From Bacillota bacterium (GTDB lineage Bacteria; Bacillota; Clostridia; Lachnospirales; Lachnospiraceae), in the NCBI GenBank assembly GCA_023392615.1, contig JAEVYT010000039.1, positions 1 through 64,000 on the forward strand: a DNA stretch of 64,000 nt, read 5' to 3'. Position 1 is the first letter of the stretch. Every line of letters begins with the position of its first letter. Made by a program: the position numbers and the translations under genes. Positions 17,593-26,539 of the stretch are shown here, in pieces. The notes beneath the pieces are model-generated. The model saw nothing but the letters and a program-made list of their open reading frames with translations. It had not been told where the DNA came from and did no database searches.

Positions 17593-18113
17593 GCGATTGC
17601 CTTTCCTTTAATCTGTGATTTATATAGATATATAACATTAATAATTGCCGCTAAAATAACCACTATACTTAATATCGTTAATGCCGGTAAGGTAAGAGAA
17701 TGGCATTGAGAATGTGGATGCTTGCATACTCCAATCAATGTGTTTGGTATCAGTAACGCCAATATTCCGTTCAACGTCAATGAAATATGTATTCCAATTC
17801 TTATCTGGGCAGATTGTAACACAATTAGTAACACACCTAGAATTGCTATTACAAATCCGATTCCAAGTTCTGCTCTTGCGGTCCAGTGGCATGTCATAAC
17901 CATATTTGAACTCATTTCCATAGAAGACTTATCACCATCATCTTTTGTTACATCTGTTTTTGTATCATTCATTTTGGTGTCAGATGTTTTGCACACATCC
18001 TCACTATTACCCAATGCATGTACACCGCATACCGGAATAAAAGTAATTGGGCCAATAGCGATAAGTACCCCCAATACAATAAATAATATTCCTGATATCA
18101 ACCTGTTTTTCAT
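17589..18113 (-). CDS. DUF4418 membrane protein, first gene of the ABC operon
   Basis: 174 residues with about four helices. Helix 1 is followed by a long outside loop rich in Asp/Lys/Thr/Met (about 38-70), then CHWTARAELGIGFVIAIL, and a Cys/His loop CKHPHSQCHSL that is characteristic of DUF4418. The conserved Cys and His could bind a metal or heme, which is unproven. Start by AAGGAGGTAGTTT. DUF4418 genes commonly sit next to MacB-like ABC genes, as here. Confidence 0.82.
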   Translation of the reverse strand: MKNRLISGILFIVLGVLIAIGPITFIPVCGVHALGNSEDVCKTSDTKMNDTKTDVTKDDGDKSSMEMSSNMVMTCHWTARAELGIGFVIAILGVLLIVLQSAQIRIGIHISLTLNGILALLIPNTLIGVCKHPHSQCHSLTLPALTILSIVVILAAIINVIYLYKSQIKGKAIA

Positions 18114-18674
18114 AAACTACCTCCTTGAAATTTACTTTGTCACACAAATATAGACTATATTTATATGTTTACTATGTATTAGTAAAATAATAACAAATTA
18201 TTCCTGTTATGTCAATGAAAAACATATGTAGATTTTTAAATACTTTATAACATTTATAACAAGAAATTTTGAGGACTATTTTAACCAGCTCTATTAACAA
18301 AAAATAGAAGTTCCTCCCCCTATATATAATAGGGTTTGGAACTTCATACATAGATCCTTTATCTATTCATAATTTTAAATTTCTATTATAAAAAAGAAAC
18401 CAGTTTTTTCGAAACAGGGACTCCTCCAAATTTACAATAAACTTCTTTTTGATGTATAGTAGTCAGAAGAAAAATTTTTTACTTTTGTAATTGTTATTTG
18501 AATATTACTTTTCATATTTTTATGAGAAGTGTTGTTTGGGATTAATGTGTATCCACCGTTTTTCGTTTGCTCAATTTCCATCCGTTGTTGTAATGATTGA
18601 ATTACCTGTGGATGTTACGTTAAGTAGTCCTTTATCATTTACGCCGATTGCGTTTTTATTAGTAGATGACCATA
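18114..18674. other. Spacer between the ABC operon and hemL-like gene
   Basis: 561 nt. Holds the ABC-operon promoter region (AT-rich, no box assigned with confidence), a minus-strand terminator at 18307-18345, and a decayed Ig-like (Big_2) domain piece at 18571-18696. Nothing else recognised. Confidence 0.5.
18295..18345 (-). terminator. Terminator hairpin, minus strand
   Basis: On the minus strand GAAGTTCC pairs with GGAACTTC and inner CCTAT with ATAGG, then TATTTTTTG. It probably ends the transcript that comes from the hemL-like gene through the Big_2 remnant. Confidence 0.65.
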
Positions 18675-18696
18675 TTAGTTTTTCACTATCATCTCA
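18571..18696 (-). pseudogene. Remnant of a bacterial Ig-like (Big_2) domain protein
   Basis: Minus-strand translation gives DSEKLIWSSTNKNAIGVND, then KGLLNVTSTGNSIITTTDGN and a stop. This is the Big_2 pattern (W-S-S-x-N ... V-x-x-K-G ... T-S-x-G-x-x-I-x-T-T). It has no start and its upstream end overlaps the last 20 nt of the hemL-like gene, so it is the leftover of a surface protein gene cut by a deletion or insertion. Confidence 0.55.
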
Positions 18697-19985
18697 CCTA
18701 ATACATAATCAGCCACTTCCAGCGTTCTTATGATATCTTCCTTCGTGTGAGCCGTTGATAAGTATTCACGTCCACGATTATCAGTAAATCGCACCCCATA
18801 TTCCTCACATTTTTCAACAAATCTTTCATACATTTCTACATCTGCTTTTACTAGCCAATCGCGAAAATCCTCTGGGTCATCTTCAAAACCAAAATAAAGA
18901 ATAAAGATACTTCCAACCAACCTGGTATAAATTTTAATCTGATACTTATTCGCCAATGATTGAAATCCAGACACTAGTATATTCCCTAAACTCTCCAGTT
19001 TTTCATACACGCCCGGTTTCGATAGTTCTGCTATCGTAGCTAAAGCAGCTGAGGAACCGATTGGGTTACCGTTAAATGTTCCTGATGAATGGATTCCACA
19101 TTCCATAATCTCTCTTTTTCCAACTACTGCTCCAAATGGATATCCGTTTGCAATAGCCTTCGCAAAAGTGGATAGATCGGGGGTTACCCCATAGTAACAC
19201 TGTGCTCCACCCAGCGAAACCCGAAAACCGGTTATCACTTCATCAAAGATAAGGACAACATGATATCTTGTTGCAAGATCTCGTACTTTCTGAAGATATC
19301 CTTCTTTCGGTAAAATCGGACCTGAATCACACATAATCGGCTCCATTATAATAGCAGCAATATCTGTATTCTTTTTTAATACTTCCTCAAGTAATGTCGC
19401 ATCATTCCAAGGTAATACGATTAAATCATCAGCGGAGGACAATCTCTGTCCTTTGGTATGTATGATTTTATTGGGATTTTTCCGATCACCTAACTCTTCT
19501 ATACTCTTTGCATCGATGCTGATTTTTTCTTCATCTGACCAGCCATGATACTGACCTTCGAATTTAATAATTTTATATTTTCCGGTGTAAGCTCTAGCTA
19601 AACGCATAGCATACATTACGACCTCTGTTCCTGAATTTTGGAAACTTACCATCTCTGCAGATGGAATAATTTCGGTTAACCTTTTTGCCAATTCATTTAA
19701 AGATGGGTTCGGAGCTGAGAAATGACTCCCTAACTCCAGTTGTTTTCTCACAGACTCATTTACCGCCTCATTGCAAAATCCGAGTAACATTGGGCCAAAC
19801 CCCAAGATATAATCAACATACTCATTACCATCCACGTCATATAATTTTGAACCGCTTCCATGCGTCATTATAATCGGATAATCTCTGTAGGAGGGCATAT
19901 GAAAATAACTGCCAACACCATCTACAATATACTGTTTATTATTAATATGAAGATCTTTTGATTTCTCTGTACAATACTTTTTCAT
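18675..19985 (-). CDS. Class III PLP aminotransferase, glutamate-1-semialdehyde aminomutase-like
   Basis: 436 residues from ATG 19985; GGAGG 7 nt before it rules out a TTG at 20006. Motifs: SGTEVVMYAMRLARA, EGQYHGW, FDEVITGFR with PLP-contacting Asp, and STFAKAIANGYPFGAVVG with the Schiff-base Lys in FAKAI. This is the HemL clan, but no other heme gene is present and the C-terminus departs from classical HemL, so beta-amino acid or amino-sugar transaminase/aminomutase is as likely. An SSF-transporter scrap lies upstream and may hint at its former partner. Confidence 0.8.
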   Translation of the reverse strand: MKKYCTEKSKDLHINNKQYIVDGVGSYFHMPSYRDYPIIMTHGSGSKLYDVDGNEYVDYILGFGPMLLGFCNEAVNESVRKQLELGSHFSAPNPSLNELAKRLTEIIPSAEMVSFQNSGTEVVMYAMRLARAYTGKYKIIKFEGQYHGWSDEEKISIDAKSIEELGDRKNPNKIIHTKGQRLSSADDLIVLPWNDATLLEEVLKKNTDIAAIIMEPIMCDSGPILPKEGYLQKVRDLATRYHVVLIFDEVITGFRVSLGGAQCYYGVTPDLSTFAKAIANGYPFGAVVGKREIMECGIHSSGTFNGNPIGSSAALATIAELSKPGVYEKLESLGNILVSGFQSLANKYQIKIYTRLVGSIFILYFGFEDDPEDFRDWLVKADVEMYERFVEKCEEYGVRFTDNRGREYLSTAHTKEDIIRTLEVADYVLGEMIVKN

Positions 19986-20024
19986 AATACATCCTCCACA
20001 TTGCAAAATTTCCTATATTAAAAG

Positions 20025-20048
20025 AAGGGGGCTATGATTAGCCCCCTT
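20025..20048 (-). terminator. Leader hairpin or terminator upstream of the hemL-like gene
   Basis: Arms AAGGGGGCTA and TAGCCCCCTT with a 4-nt loop; on the minus strand CTTTTAATAT follows. It could end the decayed upstream gene or act as a leader structure of the hemL-like gene, whose start is about 40 nt further on. Confidence 0.5.
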
Positions 20049-20092
20049 GCTTATGAAGGTATTATACAAGTAATCTGTTATTTGTTCAAGTA

Positions 20093-20188
20093 TTATGCTC
20101 CTTCTACCATATCCCTTGATTGGTATCCAATATAGCCAAGAAATATCAAAGCAACACTAATTACTAAGATTGTACAGAAATCACTCCA
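20093..20188 (-). pseudogene. Possible N-terminal scrap of a sodium:solute symporter
   Basis: Minus-strand translation reads WSDFCTILVISVALIFLGYI then GYQSRDMVEGA and a stop. The hydrophobic helix followed by L-G-Y-x-G-Y resembles helix 1 of SSF symporters, where GYxGYRRT-x-D-Y follows. It lacks a start and the rest of the gene. Based on one short match, so tentative. Confidence 0.3.
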
Positions 20189-20336
20189 TTAAATTCATCC
20201 ACCGGCATATGTGGAACCCAGCTTTGTACTGCTGTTTTTGAAACCTATTGCAGAAATCGCAGTACCGCTTTTGAATGCCTTTGTATAATATGTATAAATT
20301 TTATCATTTTACTTAAATATTTTCAACAGGGATAAC

Positions 20337-20383
20337 GTTGACTAATCAACCATTCACCTTTATAATATAGTTGATTAGTCAAC
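20337..20383 (+). promoter_or_regulatory. MarR promoter with two operator arms
   Basis: TTGACT (20338-20343), a 17-bp spacer and TATAAT (20361-20366). The sequence GTTGACTAATCAAC (20337-20350) covers the -35 box and its exact inverted copy GTTGATTAGTCAAC (20370-20383) starts 3 nt after the -10 box. Each arm is itself a near-palindrome, the form MarR dimers bind. Two dimers here would block polymerase fully, giving autorepression of the marR-emrB operon. Confidence 0.8.
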
Positions 20384-20399
20384 CAAGGAGGTGCTCATA

Positions 20400-20834
20400 A
20401 TGGATATAAGTCAAATGAATCTGCTTATGATGAATAATAAAATATTCAGATACTCGCAGGTTTACCTAGACAAAGCTTTAAAAAAATACGAACTTAGTAG
20501 TGGTGCTTTTCGTTATCTATTTGTACTAGAAAAACAGGAAGGAATATCCCAGAATGAAGTCAGTCAAAAGATAGGAAATGACAAAGCAATGTCAACTCGT
20601 ATGATTACAAAGCTTATGGAGTTAGGGTATATTGAACGAATGCAGAGTGAGGATGATAACCGCGCTTATCAGTTATATTTGACAGATAAGGCAAAAGAAG
20701 TAATCCCCAAAGTCAGAGCAGAAATCTCGATTCTTATTGACCTTATGACAGAAGGTTTGACTGAACAAGAAAAGGATCAATTAATGAATTCCTTATATAA
20801 AGTATTTAACAACACCCATAAGTTAAATGGGTAA
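20400..20834 (+). CDS. MarR-family transcriptional repressor
   Basis: 144 residues from ATG 20400; a GTG at 20391 lies inside the AAGGAGGT ribosome site and is rejected. Winged helix: ISQNEVSQKIGNDKAMSTRM (recognition region, about 55-75), then the wing motif ERMQSEDDNRAYQLYLT, where D-x-R is the conserved wing signature. Controls the drug exporter gene that begins 12 nt downstream. The ligand is likely one of that pump's substrates. Confidence 0.93.
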   Translation: MDISQMNLLMMNNKIFRYSQVYLDKALKKYELSSGAFRYLFVLEKQEGISQNEVSQKIGNDKAMSTRMITKLMELGYIERMQSEDDNRAYQLYLTDKAKEVIPKVRAEISILIDLMTEGLTEQEKDQLMNSLYKVFNNTHKLNG

Positions 20835-20846
20835 GGAGGTATTGAC

Positions 20847-22283
20847 ATGAATCAGACAGAAAAAGTTAATAAATGGACTGTGCTTTCCATTGTTATAATT
20901 TCAACGTTTATGGCCACACTTGACGGAAGTATTGTAAATGTTGCATTACCAAGCATGACAAAAGCACTAAAAGTAAGCTCATCAGGGATACAGTTTGTTG
21001 CTACCAGTTACTTAATTGTAATTGCCGGTATCATCCTAGTATTTGGTAAGTTAGGTGATATGCTAGGAAAGACTAAGATGTTTACTCTCGGTATTGTATT
21101 ATTTACAATTGGTTCGTTGTTATGTGGATTAAGCAGTTCCTTTCCGATTTTAATTGCTTCTCGTATCATTCAAGCTATCGGTGCAGCGGGAACAATGGCT
21201 AATAGTCAAGGAATTGTTACAGAAGCCTTTCCGCCGAATGAACGGGGTAAAGCACTGGGTTTTGTTGGAACAGCAGTTGCTCTCGGCTCATTAGTGGGTC
21301 CAGGCCTTGGTGGTATCATTGTTGGAGCCATCGGTTGGGAGTATATCTTCTATATTAATGTACCCATTGGAATTATTGCTACTATCGCGGCGATTAAGCT
21401 ACTACCAAAAACCAATAAGAAGGCTGATCAAAAGCTAGATGTATCGGGTTCTATCTTATTCCTTATTGCTATCGTACCTCTTTTTGTTGCATTGAATGAA
21501 GGAATTCGTATAGGATTTACGAATCCCCTTATATTAAGCGGATTTGGTATCTCCGTAATTGCATTCGTTGCATTTTTCTTACTTGAACGAAGAAAAAATG
21601 AACCATTGGTCCAGCTTAGTATGTTTAGTAATCGATTGTTTTCCCTTAGCATCTTCTGTGGCTTTATCAGTTTTGTTGCGATTTTCTGCCATAATATTCT
21701 TCTACCGTTTTACTTACAGGATGTGCGAGCCTACTCTCCTTCCTTCTCCGGTATGATTATGATGGTATATCCATTAATATTAACTGCTGTTGCACCATTA
21801 AGTGGTCATCTCTCTGATAAAATCGGTTCAGAAGTACTTACTTTCTTTGGATTATTATTAGGAAGTATCGGTTTATTCCTAATGGCTACAATTGGAACAA
21901 ACTCCTCGCTTCTATATTTAATTATCATCATTGGAATTATGTCAGTGGGTATGGGTATGTTCCAGTCACCAAATAACTCTTTGGTAATGTCAACGGTAAG
22001 TCGTGATAAGCTTGGTGTTGCAGGAAGTATAAATGCATTAATTCGTAATGTCGGTATGGTTTGCGGAATCGCACTTGCTACTACTCTATTATACAGCATG
22101 ATGAGTTATCAAATCGGCGAACGCGTAACAAACTACATACCAGGCAGAAGCGACGTCTTCATCTTTGGTATGCATATAGTATATCTGGTTGCGGGCGCAA
22201 TCAGCTTACTCGGTGCAGTATTAACATTACTTCGTATGAATTCAAAGAAACAAAACAGTATTATACAAGAAAGTATCGAATAA
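20847..22283 (+). CDS. MFS drug exporter, DHA2 (EmrB/QacA) family, 14 helices
   Basis: 478 residues. Motif D1/first helix reads STFMATLDGSIVNVALPSM (family core LDxTIVNVALP, with GS for TI); motif A GKLGDMLGKTKMF; motif C region LGSLVGPGLGGIIVG. Fourteen helices, cytoplasmic membrane, proton antiport of cationic or amphipathic drugs. Ribosome site AAGGAGGTATTGAC. Second gene of the marR operon, ending in a hairpin. Confidence 0.92.
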   Translation: MNQTEKVNKWTVLSIVIISTFMATLDGSIVNVALPSMTKALKVSSSGIQFVATSYLIVIAGIILVFGKLGDMLGKTKMFTLGIVLFTIGSLLCGLSSSFPILIASRIIQAIGAAGTMANSQGIVTEAFPPNERGKALGFVGTAVALGSLVGPGLGGIIVGAIGWEYIFYINVPIGIIATIAAIKLLPKTNKKADQKLDVSGSILFLIAIVPLFVALNEGIRIGFTNPLILSGFGISVIAFVAFFLLERRKNEPLVQLSMFSNRLFSLSIFCGFISFVAIFCHNILLPFYLQDVRAYSPSFSGMIMMVYPLILTAVAPLSGHLSDKIGSEVLTFFGLLLGSIGLFLMATIGTNSSLLYLIIIIGIMSVGMGMFQSPNNSLVMSTVSRDKLGVAGSINALIRNVGMVCGIALATTLLYSMMSYQIGERVTNYIPGRSDVFIFGMHIVYLVAGAISLLGAVLTLLRMNSKKQNSIIQESIE

Positions 22284-22293
22284 AAATGTATAG

Positions 22294-22344
22294 AAGTCCC
22301 CATTCAAACATGTATATTTCTTCATGGATGAATAGGGACTTTTC
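22294..22344 (+). terminator. Terminator of the marR-emrB operon
   Basis: Arms AAGTCCCcATTCA and TGAATAGGGACTT around a loop of about 24 nt, then TTCC. Weak T-run, but placed 10 nt after the stop. Confidence 0.6.
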
Positions 22345-22560
22345 CTATAGTATTACAAATATTTTACTCAAACTTTTCGTTTTATAGTCAAATCTCACAA
22401 TTTCACTAAAAAGGCACTCTTCGATTCACTACATAAATCTCACAATACAAAACGAATTTTTATCAGTATATTTATAATAAATAGATAAATCTTCCTGTTT
22501 TTCTCTATTAATTAGCACTTTTTTCCTCGACAAATTTGCTGTATAATAGAAAAATAGATA

Positions 22561-22589
22561 TTGACTTTATTTATTTGATACAATATAAT
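22561..22589 (+). promoter_or_regulatory. adhE promoter
   Basis: TTGACT at 22561-22566 and TATAAT at 22584-22589 with an exact 17-bp spacer. Confidence 0.75.
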
Positions 22590-22593
22590 GAAA

Positions 22594-22611
22594 TTGTTAA
22601 AAAATTAACAA
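22594..22611. promoter_or_regulatory. Rex operator of adhE
   Basis: TTGTTAAAAAATTAACAA is a full match to the Rex consensus TTGTTAANNNNTTAACAA. It starts 4 nt after the -10 box, so Rex bound here would block initiation when NADH/NAD is low and release when NADH builds up, turning on ethanol formation. 28 nt before the adhE ATG. Confidence 0.9.
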
Positions 22612-22639
22612 TTAACCTAATTCAAATGGAGGTAATCAT

Positions 22640-25267
22640 ATGGCTAAAAAAGAAAATGCAATAAATATCGCGGCAGATAATAACAACGTAATCGATACAG
22701 TTGATGCCCTTCTGTCTAAAATGGAAAAAATGCGTGAAGCTCAAAGAATATTTGCAACATATACACAGGAACAGGTAGATAAAATCTTCTTCGCAGCATC
22801 CGTCGCTGCTAATAAACAAAGAATTCCTCTTGCTAAGATGGCAGTAGAAGAAACTGGTATGGGTATTGTTGAAGATAAGGTTATTAAAAACCATTACGCT
22901 GCTGAATATATCTACAATGCATACAAGGATACTAAGACTTGTGGCGTTATCGAAGAAGATCTTGCTTACGGTATTAAAAAAGTAGCAGATCCGATTGGTT
23001 TAATTGCAGCAGTTATCCCTACTACGAATCCTACATCAACTGCAATTTTTAAAACTTTAATTTCATTAAAAACTAGAAATGCAATCATCATCTCTCCTCA
23101 TCCTCGTGCAAAAAACTGTACAATCGCTGCTGCTAAAACTGTTTTAGATGCTGCTGTTGCTGCAGGTGCTCCGGAAGGAATTATTAGTTGGATTGATGTT
23201 CCATCTCTTGAGTTAACTAATGAAGTTATGAAAAATGCGGATATCATCTTAGCTACTGGCGGTCCTGGTATGGTTAAGTCCGCTTACTCTTCCGGTAAAC
23301 CGGCATTAGGCGTAGGCGCAGGTAATACACCGGTTATCATTGATGATACAGCAGATATCAAAACAGCAGTAAGTTCCATTATTATCTCTAAGACATTTGA
23401 CAATGGTATGATTTGTGCTTCCGAACAATCTGTAACCGCATTAGAGAGTGTATATGATGAAGTAAAGAAAGAATTTGCTTTCCGTGGCTGCTACTTCTTA
23501 AAACCGGATGAAATAGAAAAGGTTAGAAAAACCATCTTAATCAACGGCGCATTAAATGCAAAAATCGTTGGTCAGAAGGCTTCTACCATCGCCAAACTTG
23601 CTGGTGTTGAAGTTCCAGAAAGCACAAAAATTTTAATCGGTGAAGTAGATAGCGTAGATATCTCAGAAGAATTTGCACATGAGAAATTATCTCCTGTTTT
23701 AGCATTATATAAAGCAAAGACTTTTGATGAAGCAATCGAAAAAGCAGAGCATTTAGTTGCTGACGGTGGTTACGGTCACACTGCTTCCCTTTACATTAAC
23801 ACTAACGAAAAAGAGAAATATGATAAATTTGCAGCAGCTATGAAAACCTGCCGTATCTTAATCAATACTCCTGCTGCTCAGGGTGGTATCGGTGATCTTT
23901 ATAACTTTAAGTTAGCACCTTCCTTAACATTAGGTTGTGGTTCCTGGGGCGGTAACTCCGTTTCTGAAAATGTTGGTGTAAAACACTTAATTAATATAAA
24001 GACGGTTGCCGAAAGGAGAGAAAATATGCTTTGGTTTAGAGCCCCTCAGAAAATATACTTCAAGAAAGGATCTATGCCGGTTGCTCTTGATGAACTTGGA
24101 ACAGTTATGGGCAAGAAGAAAGCATTTATTGTAACTGACTCCTTCTTATTTAAAAATGGTTATGTGAAACCAATCACTGATAAATTAGATTCCATGGGAA
24201 TTACTCATACTTGCTTCTACGATGTAGCTCCAGATCCTACACTTGCTTGTGCAAAAGAAGGTGCAGACGCAATGCGTTCCTTCGAGCCTGATGTAATCAT
24301 CGCTTTAGGTGGTGGTTCCGCTATGGATGCTGCTAAGATTATGTGGGTTATGTACGAACATCCGGAAGCAGACTTCTTAGATATGGCGATGCGTTTCATG
24401 GATATTCGTAAGAGAGTATATACTTTCCCTAAGATGGGTGAGAAAGCTTACTTTGTAGCTATCCCAACCTCCTCCGGTACTGGTTCTGAGGTAACACCTT
24501 TCGCAGTTATTACCGATGAGACTACAGGAGTTAAATATCCTTTAGCAGATTACGAATTACTACCTCATATGGCAATTATTGATACAGATAATATGATGAG
24601 CCAACCTAAAGGCTTAACCAGTGCTTCCGGTATCGACGCTATGACACATGCACTTGAGGCATATGCATCCATGTTAGCAACTGACTACACCGATGGTCTT
24701 GCATTAAAAGCGTTAAAGAACATCTTCAAGTTCTTACCAATTGCTTATAACAATGGATCAGACGTAAAGGCAAGAGAAAAGATGGCAAACGCTTCGACTA
24801 TCGCTGGTATGGCCTTTGCAAATGCTTTCCTTGGTATCTGCCACTCAATGGCACATAAATTAGGAGCATTCCACCACTTACCACACGGTGTTGCTAATGC
24901 ATTATTAATTGAAGAAGTTATGAAATTTAACATCAGCGAAGCTCCAACAAAGATGGGTGCATTTTCCCAGTACGAATATCCTAATGTATTAGAGAGATAT
25001 GTTGAAGTAGCGAACTTCATTGGAATCTCCGGTAAGGATGACATGGATACTTTCAACAAATTAATCGTTGCTATCGGCGACTTAAAAGAAAGTGTTGGTA
25101 TTAAAAAGACAATTAAAGAATATGGAATTGACGAGAAAGCATTCTTAGAGTCTCTTGATGAGATGGTTGAGCAGGCATTTGATGATCAGTGCACCGGTGC
25201 TAACCCTAGATATCCATTAATGAGTGAATTAAAAGAGATGTACTTAAAAGTTTACTACGGTAAATAA
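22640..25267 (+). CDS. adhE: Bifunctional acetaldehyde-CoA/alcohol dehydrogenase
   Basis: 875 residues. Residues 1-450 are an acylating aldehyde dehydrogenase (nucleotide loop GVGAGNTPV; catalytic Cys in NGMICASEQSV near 255), a short linker follows, and 460-870 are an iron alcohol dehydrogenase (GGGSAMDAAKIMW; TSSGTGSEVTPFAVI; metal-binding His/Asp in SGIDAMTHALEAY and CHSMAHKLGAFHHLPHGVANALL). Acetyl-CoA goes to ethanol with two NADH. The enzyme forms spirosomes in other species. Codon use is strongly biased to preferred codons, as for a highly expressed gene. AATGGAGGTAATCAT ribosome site; controlled by Rex. Confidence 0.97.
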   Translation: MAKKENAINIAADNNNVIDTVDALLSKMEKMREAQRIFATYTQEQVDKIFFAASVAANKQRIPLAKMAVEETGMGIVEDKVIKNHYAAEYIYNAYKDTKTCGVIEEDLAYGIKKVADPIGLIAAVIPTTNPTSTAIFKTLISLKTRNAIIISPHPRAKNCTIAAAKTVLDAAVAAGAPEGIISWIDVPSLELTNEVMKNADIILATGGPGMVKSAYSSGKPALGVGAGNTPVIIDDTADIKTAVSSIIISKTFDNGMICASEQSVTALESVYDEVKKEFAFRGCYFLKPDEIEKVRKTILINGALNAKIVGQKASTIAKLAGVEVPESTKILIGEVDSVDISEEFAHEKLSPVLALYKAKTFDEAIEKAEHLVADGGYGHTASLYINTNEKEKYDKFAAAMKTCRILINTPAAQGGIGDLYNFKLAPSLTLGCGSWGGNSVSENVGVKHLINIKTVAERRENMLWFRAPQKIYFKKGSMPVALDELGTVMGKKKAFIVTDSFLFKNGYVKPITDKLDSMGITHTCFYDVAPDPTLACAKEGADAMRSFEPDVIIALGGGSAMDAAKIMWVMYEHPEADFLDMAMRFMDIRKRVYTFPKMGEKAYFVAIPTSSGTGSEVTPFAVITDETTGVKYPLADYELLPHMAIIDTDNMMSQPKGLTSASGIDAMTHALEAYASMLATDYTDGLALKALKNIFKFLPIAYNNGSDVKAREKMANASTIAGMAFANAFLGICHSMAHKLGAFHHLPHGVANALLIEEVMKFNISEAPTKMGAFSQYEYPNVLERYVEVANFIGISGKDDMDTFNKLIVAIGDLKESVGIKKTIKEYGIDEKAFLESLDEMVEQAFDDQCTGANPRYPLMSELKEMYLKVYYGK

Positions 25268-25586
25268 TTAATTATATAAATGCTTTGTACCTAAGCAAAT
25301 GAAATACCCAATCACATAGAGAGGATACCCTCAAGGATTTGAATTAATCTTCAGTCCTACAGAGGGTATCCTCTCTTTCAATTAGGCATCTACTGATAAT
25401 TAATGCTTACTAGCTATAAAGCTAAGGTGATAATTGTTCATTTTTCCAAAATACCATTGTACAATTTGCACAACTAGCCCTGCAAATTTCGTCACATTTA
25501 TTCGAAAATGCATATACTTTTCTTTTAATATGTAGTAAAATAAAGGTAACACCAAACAATGGCAAAATTTGAAAGGGGAAATAACA
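25268..25586. other. Spacer between adhE and the APH-fold gene
   Basis: 319 nt with the adhE terminator (25318-25376). The remainder is AT-rich and probably carries the promoter of the next gene; no box assigned. Confidence 0.5.
25318..25376 (+). terminator. adhE terminator
   Basis: Perfect 15-bp arms (AGAGAGGATACCCTC and complement) with a 29-nt loop, then TTCAATT. Confidence 0.8.
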
Positions 25587-26336
25587 ATGAAGCTTGAACA
25601 TGTCTTAGCAACAAGAAACCAAAAAGCAATCTATAAGGAAAATGATTTGGCAATAAAGGTCTTTGATCAGGATTATCCAAAATCTTCGGTCTTAAACGAA
25701 GCATTAAATCATACCCGTGTAGAGGAAACTAATTTGAAAATTCCACAGATTCGCTCCGTAAGTAATATAGAAGGTCGTTGGAGCATCAGTATGGATTATA
25801 TACCGGGTCAAACCCTTGAACAAAAGCTTAAGGATAACCCAGAGAAGACCTCTGAGTTATTAGAGCAGTTTGTTGATCTTCAGATAGAGATGCACTCTAA
25901 ATCAGCCCCTCTCCTTAACAAACTGAAAGACAAATTAGTACGTGTCATTCAAAATACGGATGAGCTGAATTCTACAACAAAATATGAATTATTATCCGTG
26001 CTTGACAGCATGCCAAAACATACCAAATTATGCCACGGGGATTTTCTTCCTTCCAATATAATTATCAACGAATCAGGCGCCTTTATCTTAGATTGGTCTC
26101 ATGCTACTCAGGGTAATGCAAGTGCTGATGTGGCAACTACTTATCTCAAAATGATGCTATATTACCCAGAGCTTGCTGATTCATATTTAAAACTTTTCTG
26201 TTTTAAAAGCAACACCGCCTTACAATATGTTCAAAAATGGGTTCCAATCGTGGCAGCACAGCACCTAACCAAGGCAAAAGAACCAGAGAAAGAAATTCTT
26301 CGTCAATGGCTGGATGTACTAGATTACCAGGGTTAA
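25587..26336 (+). CDS. Aminoglycoside phosphotransferase-fold small-molecule kinase
   Basis: 249 residues from ATG 25587; the in-frame TTG at 25569 precedes the AAAGGGGAAA ribosome site and is rejected. The APH/choline kinase catalytic loop is HGDFLPSNIIIN (about 151-162) and the metal-binding DFG equivalent is ILDWSHAT (about 168-175), with WSISMDYIPGQTL in the N-lobe hinge. Members phosphorylate hydroxyls of antibiotics, choline, homoserine or sugars. The N-terminal lobe has an unusually short Gly loop (LATRNQKAIYKEND). Substrate unknown; not evidence of resistance by itself. Confidence 0.8.
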   Translation: MKLEHVLATRNQKAIYKENDLAIKVFDQDYPKSSVLNEALNHTRVEETNLKIPQIRSVSNIEGRWSISMDYIPGQTLEQKLKDNPEKTSELLEQFVDLQIEMHSKSAPLLNKLKDKLVRVIQNTDELNSTTKYELLSVLDSMPKHTKLCHGDFLPSNIIINESGAFILDWSHATQGNASADVATTYLKMMLYYPELADSYLKLFCFKSNTALQYVQKWVPIVAAQHLTKAKEPEKEILRQWLDVLDYQG

Positions 26337-26369
26337 TAAAACGAAGTGAGATTATATCGTATCAAATAA

Positions 26370-26420
26370 AATCGGTATATCGGAAGCATCGACTGGGCTT
26401 CCGATATACCGATTATTTTT
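26370..26420 (+). terminator. Terminator after the APH-fold gene
   Basis: Perfect 18-bp arms (AATCGGTATATCGGAAGC and complement), 9-nt loop, then ATTTTT. Confidence 0.85.
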
Positions 26421-26539
26421 ATAAGATTAATTATATTTATTAATCCAATGAAGACTTCAAGTGGAAAATGCAATTATTATAGCTTCTTTCTGTCCCACTC
26501 TATATAAACAAGCTTATATCGGATGTACTACAACAGCTT

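Larger units (their letters stand above)
19986..20399. other. Spacer between the hemL-like gene and the MarR operon
   Basis: 414 nt. Contains, in order, a GC-rich hairpin (20025-20048), a possible sodium-symporter scrap (20093-20188, minus), about 100 nt with nothing recognised, and the MarR promoter-operator (20337-20383). Confidence 0.6.

Noticed and set aside
18491..18733. Plus-strand frame of 80 codons
   Set aside because: It is antisense to the Big_2 scrap and hemL-like end, without its own signals.
22294..22344. Possible small RNA between marR operon and adhE
   Set aside because: Only one hairpin with no separate promoter; a terminator is enough.
24217..25059. Minus-strand frames of 60 and 104 codons inside adhE
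   Set aside because: Shadows of the biased adhE codons; no ribosome sites.
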